Shown here piece after piece: positions 43,797 to 52,923 of a DNA stretch of 64,000 nucleotides. Under the pieces are notes generated by a model. The model did not search any database. It was not told the DNA's origin and worked only from the letters and a program-made list of their open reading frames with translations. The translations under genes and the position numbers were made by a program. Each line of letters begins with the position of its first letter. Within the stretch, counting starts at the first letter, position 1. Source of the stretch: Acidobacteriota bacterium (GTDB taxonomy: Bacteria > Acidobacteriota > Blastocatellia > Chloracidobacteriales > JADJPF01); contig JACQZQ010000078.1 of assembly GCA_016213785.1 (NCBI GenBank), forward strand, positions 1 through 64,000. The letters run 5' to 3'.

Positions 43797-44552
43797 TTAC
43801 CGTTTTAACCAACCTAAAATACCTTGCCAAGTGGTTTCTCTATTTATATTAGCAATTGATTCTGTCAAAGGAATTTCTCTAGGGCAAACTCTTACACAAT
43901 TTTGTGCATTACCACAATCTTGTACTCCACCACTACCCATCATTACATTTAAGCGTTGTTCTTTACTCATTTTGCCTATAGGGTGTAAGTTTATAAATTG
44001 GACTTGATTAATTGTTGCTGCTCCTAGAAAAGCATTTTTTCTACTATATTGAGGGCAAACTTCCATGCAAAGCCCACAAGACATACAACCAGAAAGTTTA
44101 TAACGTATATCTTGAGTTTTTAAGTCTTGTCTTGGGCTAGGGCCAAGATCAAAGGCTCCATCTATTTCTACCCAAGCTTTAGCACGCTTAAGATCAGCAA
44201 ATATCTTGCTACGATCTACTTTTAAGTCACGTATAACAGGAAATTTTGATAAAGGCTCAATAGTAATAGTGGAACTTAGGTCAAGGTCATCAAATAGCGT
44301 TGAACAGGCTTGTCGAGCACGATCATTAATAACCATTGAACATGCACCGCAAAGATTTTCTAAACAACTAGACTCCCACACTATAGGAGAAGTTTTTTTT
44401 CCTTCTACTGTAATAGAGTATTTACGTATCTCCATTAGCCCAGTAAGGATATTTATCTTTGGGCGATAAGCAATAGAAAACTCTTCCCATCGCCATTCAC
44501 TATGAGGATTATCTTGTCGTTTAATTTTTAAGCGTATCTGTTTTTCTGACAT
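43797..44552 (-). CDS. Complex II iron-sulfur subunit (second set)
   Basis: 251 residues of SdhB/FrdB, Bacillus-like. [2Fe-2S] ligands in SSCLENLCGACSMVINDRARQAC, [4Fe-4S] in GCMSCGLCMEVCP, [3Fe-4S] in CGNAQNCVRVCP. All ligands are present, so electron transfer should work even though the partner flavoprotein is altered. The Rex gene follows after 9 bases, pointing to a common unit. Confidence 0.94.
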   Translation of the reverse strand: MSEKQIRLKIKRQDNPHSEWRWEEFSIAYRPKINILTGLMEIRKYSITVEGKKTSPIVWESSCLENLCGACSMVINDRARQACSTLFDDLDLSSTITIEPLSKFPVIRDLKVDRSKIFADLKRAKAWVEIDGAFDLGPSPRQDLKTQDIRYKLSGCMSCGLCMEVCPQYSRKNAFLGAATINQVQFINLHPIGKMSKEQRLNVMMGSGGVQDCGNAQNCVRVCPREIPLTESIANINRETTWQGILGWLKR

Positions 44553-44570
44553 TTTTTACCTAAAGCTTAT

Positions 44571-46337
44571 TTAGCTATATTTACGAGGTTTTGGAGTAAT
44601 TAAACTAGTGTCTACTTCTCTATAACTAATTTTAGGAACATCCAAAGAATAACTAGCAATAGAAGTCTTTAACCAATTTTCATCATCACGTTCTGGGAAA
44701 TCTTTCTTGTAATGTGCTCCTCTACTTTCATTTCTAGCTAAAGCACAAAGGGTTATTACTCTAGCAAGTTCCAGCATATTATGTAAATTTCTTAGATGAG
44801 GTAATGCTTGATTAGCCCAAAAGTTAGATTCATTAAGGTCAACTTGTTTAATTCTTTGTTGTAATTCTTGTAATTTATTATTAGTGTCTTCAAGTTTTTT
44901 ATTTTCTCTAATAACTGTAACGTTTTCTGTCATATAAGAACCCATTTCTTCATATAAAAGATGGGCATTTTCTGAACCTGTTTGTTTAGCTAAAGTGTCA
45001 TTAATTTCTTCTTGCTCTCTTCGCTTTATTTCAAACATTGGCTCAAGAACATCTAAGTGTTTTTCTAAACCTTTAAGATAATTAACAGATGATATAGCAG
45101 CGACTATTGCGCCATAAATACAAGAAATTAGGCTATTTGCTCCTAAGCGATTAGCTCCATGAATTGAAAAATCACACTCTCCAGCAGCATAAACACCATC
45201 AATACTGGTTTTTTGATTAACATCTACATAAAGCCCTCCCATTGTATAATGAACTCCTGGAAAAACCTTCATAGGAGTTTTACGAGGGTCTTCTTTAGTA
45301 AATGTCTCATATAGCTCTATTGTTGCTTTTAGTCTACGGTTAAGCTCTACTTCAGATTTATTAGGTAAATCTAAATAGACTTGATTTTTTCCATCTACTC
45401 CATAACCATCTAAACATATCTGCAAAATTTCTCTACTCGCTATATCAGAAGAAATTAAATTACCATATTTAGGATATTTCTCTTCTAAAAAATACCAGCG
45501 TTCTTTATCAGGAATATCAGTAGCAAGTCGTTTATCTTCACGAGCACGAGGAACCCACACTCGACCGCCCTCACTACGAACGGCTTCAGAAATTAAGCGT
45601 AATTTATCTTCACCCCAAAGAGTTGTTGGATGAACTTGAATAAATTCAGCATTAGCATATTCAGCCCCTTGTTGATAGGCAATAGATTGAGCACTACCAG
45701 TAGAAATAATTGAATTAGTAGATTTACCAAAAACTGAGCCTATCCCACCAGAAGCAATAATTACTGCATCTACAACAAAAACTTTAAGTTCTAAAGAGTT
45801 TAAGTGCATTGCTACTAGTCCACGTGAAATGCCTTGATTATCTAGCACTAAAGAAAGAAATTCCCAGCCTTCATATTTTTGGACTAAGCCTTTTGATTCA
45901 TAACACCTAACCTGTTCATCAAGTGCATAAAGGATTTGCTGTCCAGTAGTTGTCCCACAATAAGCACTACGATGAAAAAGCGATCCACTAGAGAGACGCG
46001 TATTTATTAAACCCTCTTTAGTTCGATTAAATGCAACCCCCATTCTATCAAGTATATATATTATTGAAGGGGCCATCTCACACATAGCCTTTACAGCTTT
46101 TTGATCAGCTAGATAATCACCTTCATAAAGAGTATCTTGGAAGTGTTTTTCTGGGCTATCACTTTTACCCTTAAGATTAATTGCTGCATTAATACCATTT
46201 TGAGCAGAAACAGACGCAGAGCGTTTTGTATTAAGAATGGAAAACAGGTTAACACCTATTCCTTGTTCTGCAATTTTAATTGTTGCCATTAACCCTGCTA
46301 ATCCGCCACCAACAACAGCAATATGTCTTTTGTTCAT
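44571..46337 (-). CDS. Complex II flavoprotein paralogue lacking key residues (second set)
   Basis: 588 residues, close in layout to Bacillus SdhA: VVGGGLAGLMA, HPTTLWGEDKLRLISEA, HYTMGGLYVD and [11 protein letters not shown] are intact. Two sites are altered. The His that covalently holds FAD in succinate dehydrogenases and fumarate reductases is Ala41 (KRSASVSAQNG), and the catalytic Arg of PRD is Ser297 (LISSDIASRE). From E. coli work, loss of the His leaves non-covalent FAD and strongly lowers succinate oxidation, and the Arg is the proton shuttle. It is therefore probably not an ordinary succinate dehydrogenase; a different substrate or impaired activity is likely. Confidence 0.92.
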   Translation of the reverse strand: MNKRHIAVVGGGLAGLMATIKIAEQGIGVNLFSILNTKRSASVSAQNGINAAINLKGKSDSPEKHFQDTLYEGDYLADQKAVKAMCEMAPSIIYILDRMGVAFNRTKEGLINTRLSSGSLFHRSAYCGTTTGQQILYALDEQVRCYESKGLVQKYEGWEFLSLVLDNQGISRGLVAMHLNSLELKVFVVDAVIIASGGIGSVFGKSTNSIISTGSAQSIAYQQGAEYANAEFIQVHPTTLWGEDKLRLISEAVRSEGGRVWVPRAREDKRLATDIPDKERWYFLEEKYPKYGNLISSDIASREILQICLDGYGVDGKNQVYLDLPNKSEVELNRRLKATIELYETFTKEDPRKTPMKVFPGVHYTMGGLYVDVNQKTSIDGVYAAGECDFSIHGANRLGANSLISCIYGAIVAAISSVNYLKGLEKHLDVLEPMFEIKRREQEEINDTLAKQTGSENAHLLYEEMGSYMTENVTVIRENKKLEDTNNKLQELQQRIKQVDLNESNFWANQALPHLRNLHNMLELARVITLCALARNESRGAHYKKDFPERDDENWLKTSIASYSLDVPKISYREVDTSLITPKPRKYS

Positions 46338-46430
46338 AAATAATTTTTTTCTAAACTAAATACTTTCATAAATTAAATAGTATTTGCCTAAGTTTATTGA
46401 TAGAGGCTGAAAACCTTTGAATAGAATAAA

Positions 46431-47093
46431 TTATATAAAAGCTAATGCTGCACTTAAACCTAGGATAAAAATAATAATAGCTATTGTTATACAAACCCAC
46501 AGTGAAATAGATTGCGATTTTTCGCTTATAGTAATTCCCCAGTGAATAGCAAAACTCCATAATCCATAGGCTAGATGATATGACGCAGCTATTATTCCAA
46601 GAATATAAAAGGCTAAAACTATAGGTTGAGAAAGGTCTGCATGAACAATAGCAAAAGGACTGTCAACTAAATCCATTGCATGTTCATTTACAGAAAGTCT
46701 ATTGCCTAAACCCCAAAATCCAAAGCGCATAGAAGCAACATGTAGTGCTATATAAAAGACTAAAAATACACCTGTAATACGCTGGCTTAAATAAAACCAA
46801 TTGCGCAAATAACTGTAGTGTGAAATATTATTTTTCATTGTAAAACTAATATAAATGCCTAAGAATGCATGAAAAACTAAAGGAATAGCAATAAAAAATA
46901 ATTCTACAATTGGCAGCATTAAGCCAGGAAAAATTACTCTTAAATTTGCAACAGTCTGATTAAAAGCTTCTGGCGAATCAACAGCAGAAAAATTTATATA
47001 AAAATGTTCTATTAAAAACGCCCCTATAGGAATAACCCCTGTTAGTGAGTGTAAGCGACGCAATAGAAATATATTAGACATTTTTGCCGACAT
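46431..47093 (-). CDS. Complex II cytochrome b558 subunit (second set)
   Basis: 220 residues from the ATG at 47093 (a TTG 21 bases upstream is weaker). Five membrane helices of the Bacillus type; the haem-ligand histidines correspond to His30, His75, His118 and His173 (EHFYI, VFHAFL, ALHVAS, ASYHLAYG), matching Bacillus His28/70/113/155 in order. It can therefore pass electrons between quinone and the Fe-S subunit. First gene of the run down to the shell proteins; 93 bases separate it from the flavoprotein. Confidence 0.9.
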   Translation of the reverse strand: MSAKMSNIFLLRRLHSLTGVIPIGAFLIEHFYINFSAVDSPEAFNQTVANLRVIFPGLMLPIVELFFIAIPLVFHAFLGIYISFTMKNNISHYSYLRNWFYLSQRITGVFLVFYIALHVASMRFGFWGLGNRLSVNEHAMDLVDSPFAIVHADLSQPIVLAFYILGIIAASYHLAYGLWSFAIHWGITISEKSQSISLWVCITIAIIIFILGLSAALAFI

Positions 47094-47280
47094 ATTATTT
47101 ATTAAGTTTTCCAACAGATACTTATAGAGACAAAGTAATAAGATTTTTAATATAATGGTGAGTTAAGTAAATAGGCAAGACTAAGCGCCTTGCAAAGAGA
47201 GCTAATGAAAATAGAGTTGAGGTTTATCCCTGGTCTTAAAAAGCTATTTTTATTTAGGTTACACAATACTTAACTGTTTC

Positions 47281-47901
47281 TTAACCTTCCCAAGGTTCAA
47301 ATTCACCAAAATCACCTAAATCAATTTCATTTGTACCACTATCTTCTATAACATCAGTGCGTCTAGGAACATAAATAGAGCGAACATAGTCTTCTAAGTC
47401 AGTTCGTTTAACTTTCCATCCATGACCCCTAAATAAACCTCTGAGTTTGCCTTTCCTTAGGTCTTCACGCAGTTCTTTTTCTGGGATATGGGTTAAAATA
47501 GAAACCTCTTGAACTGTTAATATTAATTTAGCGGCTGCTTCACTAGCAGAAATCTCCCTCTTAGAAAGGGGGTTAACCTTGTTATCTTCACTACTAGCTT
47601 TACTAGTTAAATCACTAGCTTCCGAGCTTTCTGGCTCTTTTGTTTTAGACTTTGCCTTAGGTTCTTCTTTAACTAAAGGGGCTTCAACAACCGGGAGAGG
47701 TTGTTTATTTTCCCATGCTTGTTTAATTCTTGCTGCTTCGCTTTCAGGAAAATAAGCAATTTTACCACCATGAAATTTCTTTCTATAGAGAAACATTATT
47801 TGTTTTTTAGCAACTAGTCTCTGTACGGTTCTTTCAGAAACATCTAGCATTGTTGCTATTTCTTTTTTAGAAACTAATTTTCCAAATTTATCATCTTCCA
47901 T
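47281..47901 (-). CDS. DNA-binding protein with two excisionase-like HTH units
   Basis: 206 residues. The first unit is LVSKKEIATMLDVSERTVQRLVAKKQIMFLYR...IAYFPESEAARIKQAW; the second, after a Glu/Ser/Lys-rich linker, is TVQEVSILTHIPEKELREDLRKGKLRGLFRGHGWKVKRTDLEDYV. Both are helix-turn-helix units with a wing (HTH_17-like). The C-terminus is acidic (EIDLGDFGEFEPWEG). It is upstream of the second complex II run on the same strand, separated by 187 bases, and may or may not regulate it. Confidence 0.8.
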   Translation of the reverse strand: MEDDKFGKLVSKKEIATMLDVSERTVQRLVAKKQIMFLYRKKFHGGKIAYFPESEAARIKQAWENKQPLPVVEAPLVKEEPKAKSKTKEPESSEASDLTSKASSEDNKVNPLSKREISASEAAAKLILTVQEVSILTHIPEKELREDLRKGKLRGLFRGHGWKVKRTDLEDYVRSIYVPRRTDVIEDSGTNEIDLGDFGEFEPWEG

Positions 47902-48391
47902 ATTGCCCCTTGCTCCCTGCCCCCTAAAATATTTTATTAGTACAGAGGGTTCTATCTAATGTTTTTATTTAAGAATAATATATTTTGTCTGGGCATTTGT
48001 CTAACTAGACAATTTTTTGTCATTTATATTAAAAAACTGAAAAGCTAGTAAAGTTCTTAATTATTGATAATACTGCTATTTGTTTTAATTTAGAAGAAAA
48101 AATTTAACTTTGTCTACTTTATTTTGTAGAAAGATCAAGTTTAATTTTTTGAATTTCCGATAACTTTAATAGCAGTATCAACTTGCAATAAGGAGCGAAA
48201 ATAAACCATTATATAGGAGTGGCTTAGCGATACATAAGTTCTCCTTTCGGTTTTCTCATTAAGTCGAATAACTTTATCGCTGAGTCCTTTTATAAATTAT
48301 TAATTTTATTAAATAACTCTTTCTTATTAATTAATTTTACTAGTAAACTTGTTAAACCATTAAAAATATTTAAGATTAGGTAGTTAAACTT
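47902..48391. other. Intergenic region with structured hairpin, upstream of msrA
   Basis: 490 bases with no believable ORF. It is AT-rich except around the strong hairpin at 48221-48287. The remainder shows nothing definite. Confidence 0.5.
48221..48290 (+). ncRNA. Candidate structured RNA or attenuator hairpin upstream of msrA
   Basis: A 12-bp lower stem (GGCTTAGCGATA with TATCGCTGAGTCC, one bulge, one G-U) continues after a small bulge into AAGTT/AACTT, enclosing about 29 bases; it is followed by CTTTT. Overall it looks like a long terminator or leader RNA about 100 bases ahead of msrA. No known RNA family is recognised. It could also be a terminator of a short unannotated transcript. Confidence 0.4.
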
Positions 48392-48940
48392 ATGAGTCAA
48401 GAAAATCAAATAGAAGTAGCAACTCTTGGTGGAGGGTGTTTTTGGTGTGTTGAAGCAGTTTTTCAAGAACTCCAAGGTGTAAAAAGCGCCATTTCAGGTT
48501 ATGAAGGTGGACATATTCTAAACCCTACTTATAGGCAAGTTTGCAGTGGAACAACAGGACATGCTGAGGTGGTAGAAGTAACTTTTGACCCTCAAAAAGT
48601 ATCTTTTAAAGAAGTCTTACAAATATTCTTTACTCTTCATGACCCTACTACATTAAATCGTCAAGGAGCTGATGTAGGAACTCAATATAGATCAGTAATT
48701 TTCTATCATAATGAAAAGCAAAAACAGATTGCTCAAGAAGTTATAGGAGAAATTACTAGAGAAAAAATTTGGGATGACCCTATTGTAACAGAACTTTCAC
48801 CTAGTACTACATTTTATCCTGCTGAGGATTATCATCAAGAATATTTTAAATATAATGGCTATCAGCCCTATTGTTTAGCAGTAGTTGCGCCTAAAGTAGC
48901 CAAATTTCGTAAACAATTTAAGGATAAATTAAAAAAATAG
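48392..48940 (+). CDS. msrA: Peptide methionine sulfoxide reductase A
   Basis: 182 residues. Reduces methionine-S-sulfoxide in proteins. The catalytic motif GGGCFWCVEAVF holds the active Cys, followed by GYEGGH, TTGHAEVVEV, HDPTTLNRQGADVGTQYRS and AEDYHQEYF. The resolving-Cys tail seen in some MsrA is not obvious, apart from PYCLAVV near the end. Single gene, no MsrB fusion. Cytosolic (no signal peptide). Confidence 0.96.
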   Translation: MSQENQIEVATLGGGCFWCVEAVFQELQGVKSAISGYEGGHILNPTYRQVCSGTTGHAEVVEVTFDPQKVSFKEVLQIFFTLHDPTTLNRQGADVGTQYRSVIFYHNEKQKQIAQEVIGEITREKIWDDPIVTELSPSTTFYPAEDYHQEYFKYNGYQPYCLAVVAPKVAKFRKQFKDKLKK

Positions 48941-49114
48941 CCTTTAAAACCCTAACCTTATCATTATTAATATTACCTAATCTAAATATTTTCTAAAATA
49001 AACTTACAAAATTAAAAAATAAATTTTTAGACCATATTTTTGGGATAAGCTCTAGTAGGATATCAAAAACATATGAAAGCTAGAAAAGCTGCAATTAAAG
49101 CTACTTAAATATTT

Positions 49115-50191
49115 ATGAGAACCTATAAAAAACTAATTATTATATTTGTATTATTTTTTCTCTCTACAATTACTCAAGCTAATAATATGTTTTGGCAAAA
49201 ACAAGAAAGTAATTCTAAATCTCGTCTTCGTGCAGTAGCATCAATAAATTCTAGAGTAGCTTGGGCAAGTGGGACACAAGGAACTTTTCTTCGCACAACC
49301 AATGGAGGAAAAACTTGGATTGCTAGTAAAGTTTCTGGAGCCGAAGAACTAGATTTTCGTGATTTAGAAGCATTTGATGAAAAAGAGGCTTATCTTTTAA
49401 GTATTGGAGAAGGTGAGAAATCTAGAATTTATAAAACAATAAATGGTGGAGAAACTTGGCAATTAAGTTATCAAAATACTAAGGCTAAAGCTTTTTTTGA
49501 TGGAATTGCTTTTTGGGATAAAGAAAACGGAATCGCTTTTAGTGACCCTGTTGAGGGGCGTTTTCTTATTATTACAACTAAAGATGGTGGGAAAACTTGG
49601 CAAGAAACCCCTAAAGAAAATATTCCTCCTGCTATTATGGGCGAGGCTGCGTTTGCAGCTAGTGGAACAAGTATCACAGTTGAAGGAAAAAATAATGTCT
49701 GGATTGCTACAGGGGGTTTAAGAGCAAGAGTTTTTCGCTCAAATGATCGAGGAAAAACTTGGGTAGTAGCTGAAACCCCTATTATTAGCGGAAATGACTC
49801 CACAGGTATTTTCTCTTTAGCTTTTAAGGACTCAAAAAATGGGGTCATTGTAGGAGGTGATTATAAAAAACCTGAAGAAAAAACCAGTAATGCCGCTATT
49901 ACAAAAGATGGTGGAAAAACCTGGCAATTAGTAAAAAACCCTCCTTCTGGTTATAGATCCTGTGTTTTTTACTTAAATGAGCCTAAGCAAAGAGCTTTAA
50001 TTGCTGTAGGAATAAATGGTTCAGACTATTCATTAGACAATGGAGAAACTTGGCAGAGTATTTCTTTAGAAGGCTTTCACAGTCTAAATTTAACATCTCA
50101 AGTAGGTTGGGCAGTTGGCGAAGAAGGCAAAATAGCTAAAATAGAAAATCCATTGAAAATGTTAGAAAAACTCCATAAAAATAATAAATAG
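49115..50191 (+). CDS. Exported Ycf48-like BNR beta-propeller protein
   Basis: 358 residues with a signal peptide (KKLIIIFVLFFLSTITQA-N). Seven-bladed-type repeats with the BNR/Asp-box pattern: TTNGGKTWIA, TINGGETWQLS, TKDGGKTWQE, SNDRGKTWVV, TKDGGKTWQL, SLDNGETWQSI. It resembles the photosynthesis system II assembly factor Ycf48 and related periplasmic proteins, but no photosystem is implied. No catalytic residues visible. Convergent with the following kinase gene (3 bases between stops). Confidence 0.85.
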   Translation: MRTYKKLIIIFVLFFLSTITQANNMFWQKQESNSKSRLRAVASINSRVAWASGTQGTFLRTTNGGKTWIASKVSGAEELDFRDLEAFDEKEAYLLSIGEGEKSRIYKTINGGETWQLSYQNTKAKAFFDGIAFWDKENGIAFSDPVEGRFLIITTKDGGKTWQETPKENIPPAIMGEAAFAASGTSITVEGKNNVWIATGGLRARVFRSNDRGKTWVVAETPIISGNDSTGIFSLAFKDSKNGVIVGGDYKKPEEKTSNAAITKDGGKTWQLVKNPPSGYRSCVFYLNEPKQRALIAVGINGSDYSLDNGETWQSISLEGFHSLNLTSQVGWAVGEEGKIAKIENPLKMLEKLHKNNK

Positions 50192-50194
50192 AAT

Positions 50195-51670
50195 TTAAGT
50201 ATTTATTTTTTGTAGCTGATAGATGCTAGAACGTAATTGGTCTACAGCATTCTTAAGTTCGCTTAAGAAAATTCCATCTATTACTTTACTACTATCCAAA
50301 TCACTTAAAATTATTTGTAAAAGCATATAGGTTTCTCTAGAAACGTTAGTAAAAGTCTCACGGTAATTTAGTATAGTTGTTTCTGAAAGAGGTGCTGAAC
50401 TTACAGTATCAGAAAAGCTTTTATCCTCTACATCTAGATAGCTTTGATTAACTATTTCTGTAGGGTTCATCATAGATTCTTGTGCTGATGTATCCATAGT
50501 TGGTAGTAAGCCTGATGCATTAGGTAACAAGCCTGGTGGACTAGAAATATTGTTATAACCCATAGTAGGCTTTTTTGTTGTACTGCTTGCAGGAACTTTA
50601 GAGCGTTTGTTACTAGCAAGATTTTGACTAAGAATCTTACTAGGATCAGATGTAAGTAAAATAGCAGCCTCTAAATCTTGTTCGCTTGCTTCAGAAAAAA
50701 CTTTCATAAATTCATTATCTGAAATAGCTTTCATTGCTGCATTTAACTCTTGAGCAAAAATTTCTACTGAAGAAGGGCGATTACTAGGAGATTTTTCTAG
50801 AGCATGCATTACTACAGCATTAAGAACAGGTGGAATATTTGGGCGAATTTCATAAATTGGTCTAGGAGTTTCACGAGCTTGTTTAACAGCAATTGCTGTA
50901 TGAGATTGGCCTAAAAAAGGCAAACGTCCAGCTAAAAGCTCATATAGCATAATACCTAATGAATAAACATCAGATCTAGCGTCAATTTCTTTGCCATAAC
51001 ACTGTTCTGGTGACATATAATAAGGTGTTCCTATTACTACACCTTGCCTTGTTAATTGTAAGGCGTGTTCTTCGCTAGCAACATCCTTAAACTTAGCAAT
51101 ACCAAAGTCTAGGACTTTTATTACTTCCTGATCACCTTCACGATTAACAAAAATATTTTCTGGTTTTAAGTCACGATGGATAATCTTATGTTTATGGGCA
51201 ACGGCTACAGCAGCACAAATTTGAGTCATAATTTCGCTAACTTCTAATAAGCTTGGATAGCGATTTTCCTTAATTTTTTGTCTTAGAGTTTTACCTACTA
51301 AAAACTCCATTACTACATAAACTAAACCATCAGGAGTTACACCAAAATCCATAACAGCAATAGCATTAGGATGGCGAATTTGCATTGATGCATAGGCTTC
51401 ACGTCTACATCTTTCTACAGAGGTAAAATCAGTAGCCGAGTCTGAATGAAGAATTTTTATAGCAATAGGCATATTTAATTGCAAGTGTGTACCTCGGTAA
51501 ACACTACCTGTGCCACCTTTAGCAACGCATTCATGTAATTGATATTTATAGTCTATAAGTCTGCCAACTAATGCATCTTGGTTTTCTGAAACAGCAAGTT
51601 GTTGTCCATCAAAAGGGCAAAAAGCTACACTTTGTTCAAACTGGCGTTGGCATTGAGGACAAATCTTCAC
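50195..51670 (-). CDS. Ser/Thr protein kinase with N-terminal zinc ribbon
   Basis: 491 residues. Starts with a zinc-ribbon-like unit CPQCQRQFEQSVAFCPFDG, then the kinase: VAKGGTGSVYRG, VMEFLVGKTL, HRDLKPENIFV, DFGIAKF, GTPYYMSPEQCYG, DVYSLGIMLYELL. Catalytic residues are intact. The C-terminal half (about 330-491) is Ser/Thr/Asn-rich and then a helix pair (LQIILSDLDSSKVIDGIF...LRSSIYQLQKI), with no membrane segment. Probably a cytosolic regulator; metal binding at the N-terminus may tune it. Confidence 0.92.
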   Translation of the reverse strand: MKICPQCQRQFEQSVAFCPFDGQQLAVSENQDALVGRLIDYKYQLHECVAKGGTGSVYRGTHLQLNMPIAIKILHSDSATDFTSVERCRREAYASMQIRHPNAIAVMDFGVTPDGLVYVVMEFLVGKTLRQKIKENRYPSLLEVSEIMTQICAAVAVAHKHKIIHRDLKPENIFVNREGDQEVIKVLDFGIAKFKDVASEEHALQLTRQGVVIGTPYYMSPEQCYGKEIDARSDVYSLGIMLYELLAGRLPFLGQSHTAIAVKQARETPRPIYEIRPNIPPVLNAVVMHALEKSPSNRPSSVEIFAQELNAAMKAISDNEFMKVFSEASEQDLEAAILLTSDPSKILSQNLASNKRSKVPASSTTKKPTMGYNNISSPPGLLPNASGLLPTMDTSAQESMMNPTEIVNQSYLDVEDKSFSDTVSSAPLSETTILNYRETFTNVSRETYMLLQIILSDLDSSKVIDGIFLSELKNAVDQLRSSIYQLQKINT

Positions 51671-51978
51671 TTAAACCTCTTTTTTATAAACTAAAAAATA
51701 AAATTTAATAGTAAAACTAGTAAGATGTACAAATGTGCTAATTATTAATAAATATGCGTAATATTGGAATAAGACTATAAATAAAGTAAACCTGAAACAT
51801 AGTTAATGGCAAGAATGATTTACCTAGATCTTGGATTTTAGATCAAGATTAAGTTATTGTCTAAGCCTTAGCCAATACAAAATTTAATTATGTGCAAAAT
51901 AGTTTATTGCAAGATTAGCTTCAAAAAGATTGCTCTAGAAGATATATTCTAGCCAACTTCTCTTTATAGGTTAAAAAT
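51671..51978. other. Divergent intergenic region
   Basis: 308 bases, AT-rich, between the kinase and the unknown plus-strand gene. Promoters for both are expected; nothing distinct is seen. Confidence 0.5.
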
Positions 51979-52893
51979 ATGTCTAAGCATAAAAAATTCC
52001 TCTTTTCAGGCCAGCCTCCTCTTAAATTAAGTACTGCAAAATCTATTCAAGAAATGATAGAAAAAGCTTTAGAAACTAATTTTACTGATGAGCAAGTAAA
52101 ACTATTTCAAAAACGCTTAATCATTGAATGGCAAGAAGGTAAAAAAACTCGTAGAGATATTAATAAGTCAGAAACAATGGCTGAAGAAATTCTAGGGCAA
52201 ATTCAAGCTCTACCTATAGAAAAACAACCCTTTGCATGGCGTGAGTTTGGTAGACAAATTTATATCTATGCTGAAAATGAGGGAAAAACCGATCCTATTG
52301 GACAACTTATTCTAACTCTTTATGAAAGAAAAAATCTTTTATTAATAAAAGGCAATCCCCCACTCTCTAGGCAAGCGGCTGAAAGCTATGCTGAGATGGC
52401 TACTTTTACTCATAATGTTTTAAATAAAACCTTAATTGTTGTTGATGATAAACAAAAAGAAGAAATTATTAATGAGTTAATTAAAAATTTCTCCTCCCAT
52501 CCTTTAGAACAACAAGAACAAATTAGTCAAGCTGATGCTCTATGGGGACAATTGCGCTATAACTGGAAATTAGCTAGCGATGAAGAAAAGGAAAGTTTTA
52601 AAAAAGAAATACAAAGTTATCTTTCTAAGCAACCTATCAAAGAATTAGAACCTAAATTAGAAATAGCACAACCAATAGAGTCTAAAAAATCAGATGAAAA
52701 ACTAAGTGACAAATTAGATGAAAAAGTACAAGAAAATCTAGCACCTGAAACGATTTCTACACCTGAAGAACCAGCTAATAAAACTACTCAAAGTGTAAAA
52801 GCACTTCCACAAAAGTTTTTTGATGTAGTCAATCGGTTACGTGCTAAAGTAGGAAAATCAGTTTTAATTCCTAACAAACCATCTGACCAATAA
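51979..52893 (+). CDS. Unknown protein with internal duplication
   Basis: 304 residues, helical, no signal peptide, not recognised. Residues about 8-115 and 122-215 look like two diverged copies of one unit: LFSGQPPLKLSTAKSIQEM matches LIKGNPPLSRQAAESYAEM, and both continue into long charged helices with a late acidic Glu/Gln block. The C-terminal about 80 residues are Glu/Lys/Pro-rich and disordered, ending with KFFDVVNRLRAKVGKSVL. It is 30 bases ahead of plsC and probably co-transcribed. Confidence 0.65.
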   Translation: MSKHKKFLFSGQPPLKLSTAKSIQEMIEKALETNFTDEQVKLFQKRLIIEWQEGKKTRRDINKSETMAEEILGQIQALPIEKQPFAWREFGRQIYIYAENEGKTDPIGQLILTLYERKNLLLIKGNPPLSRQAAESYAEMATFTHNVLNKTLIVVDDKQKEEIINELIKNFSSHPLEQQEQISQADALWGQLRYNWKLASDEEKESFKKEIQSYLSKQPIKELEPKLEIAQPIESKKSDEKLSDKLDEKVQENLAPETISTPEEPANKTTQSVKALPQKFFDVVNRLRAKVGKSVLIPNKPSDQ

Positions 52894-52923
52894 TTTAGCC
52901 TAAGTTATAGGAGTTTAGTTTAA

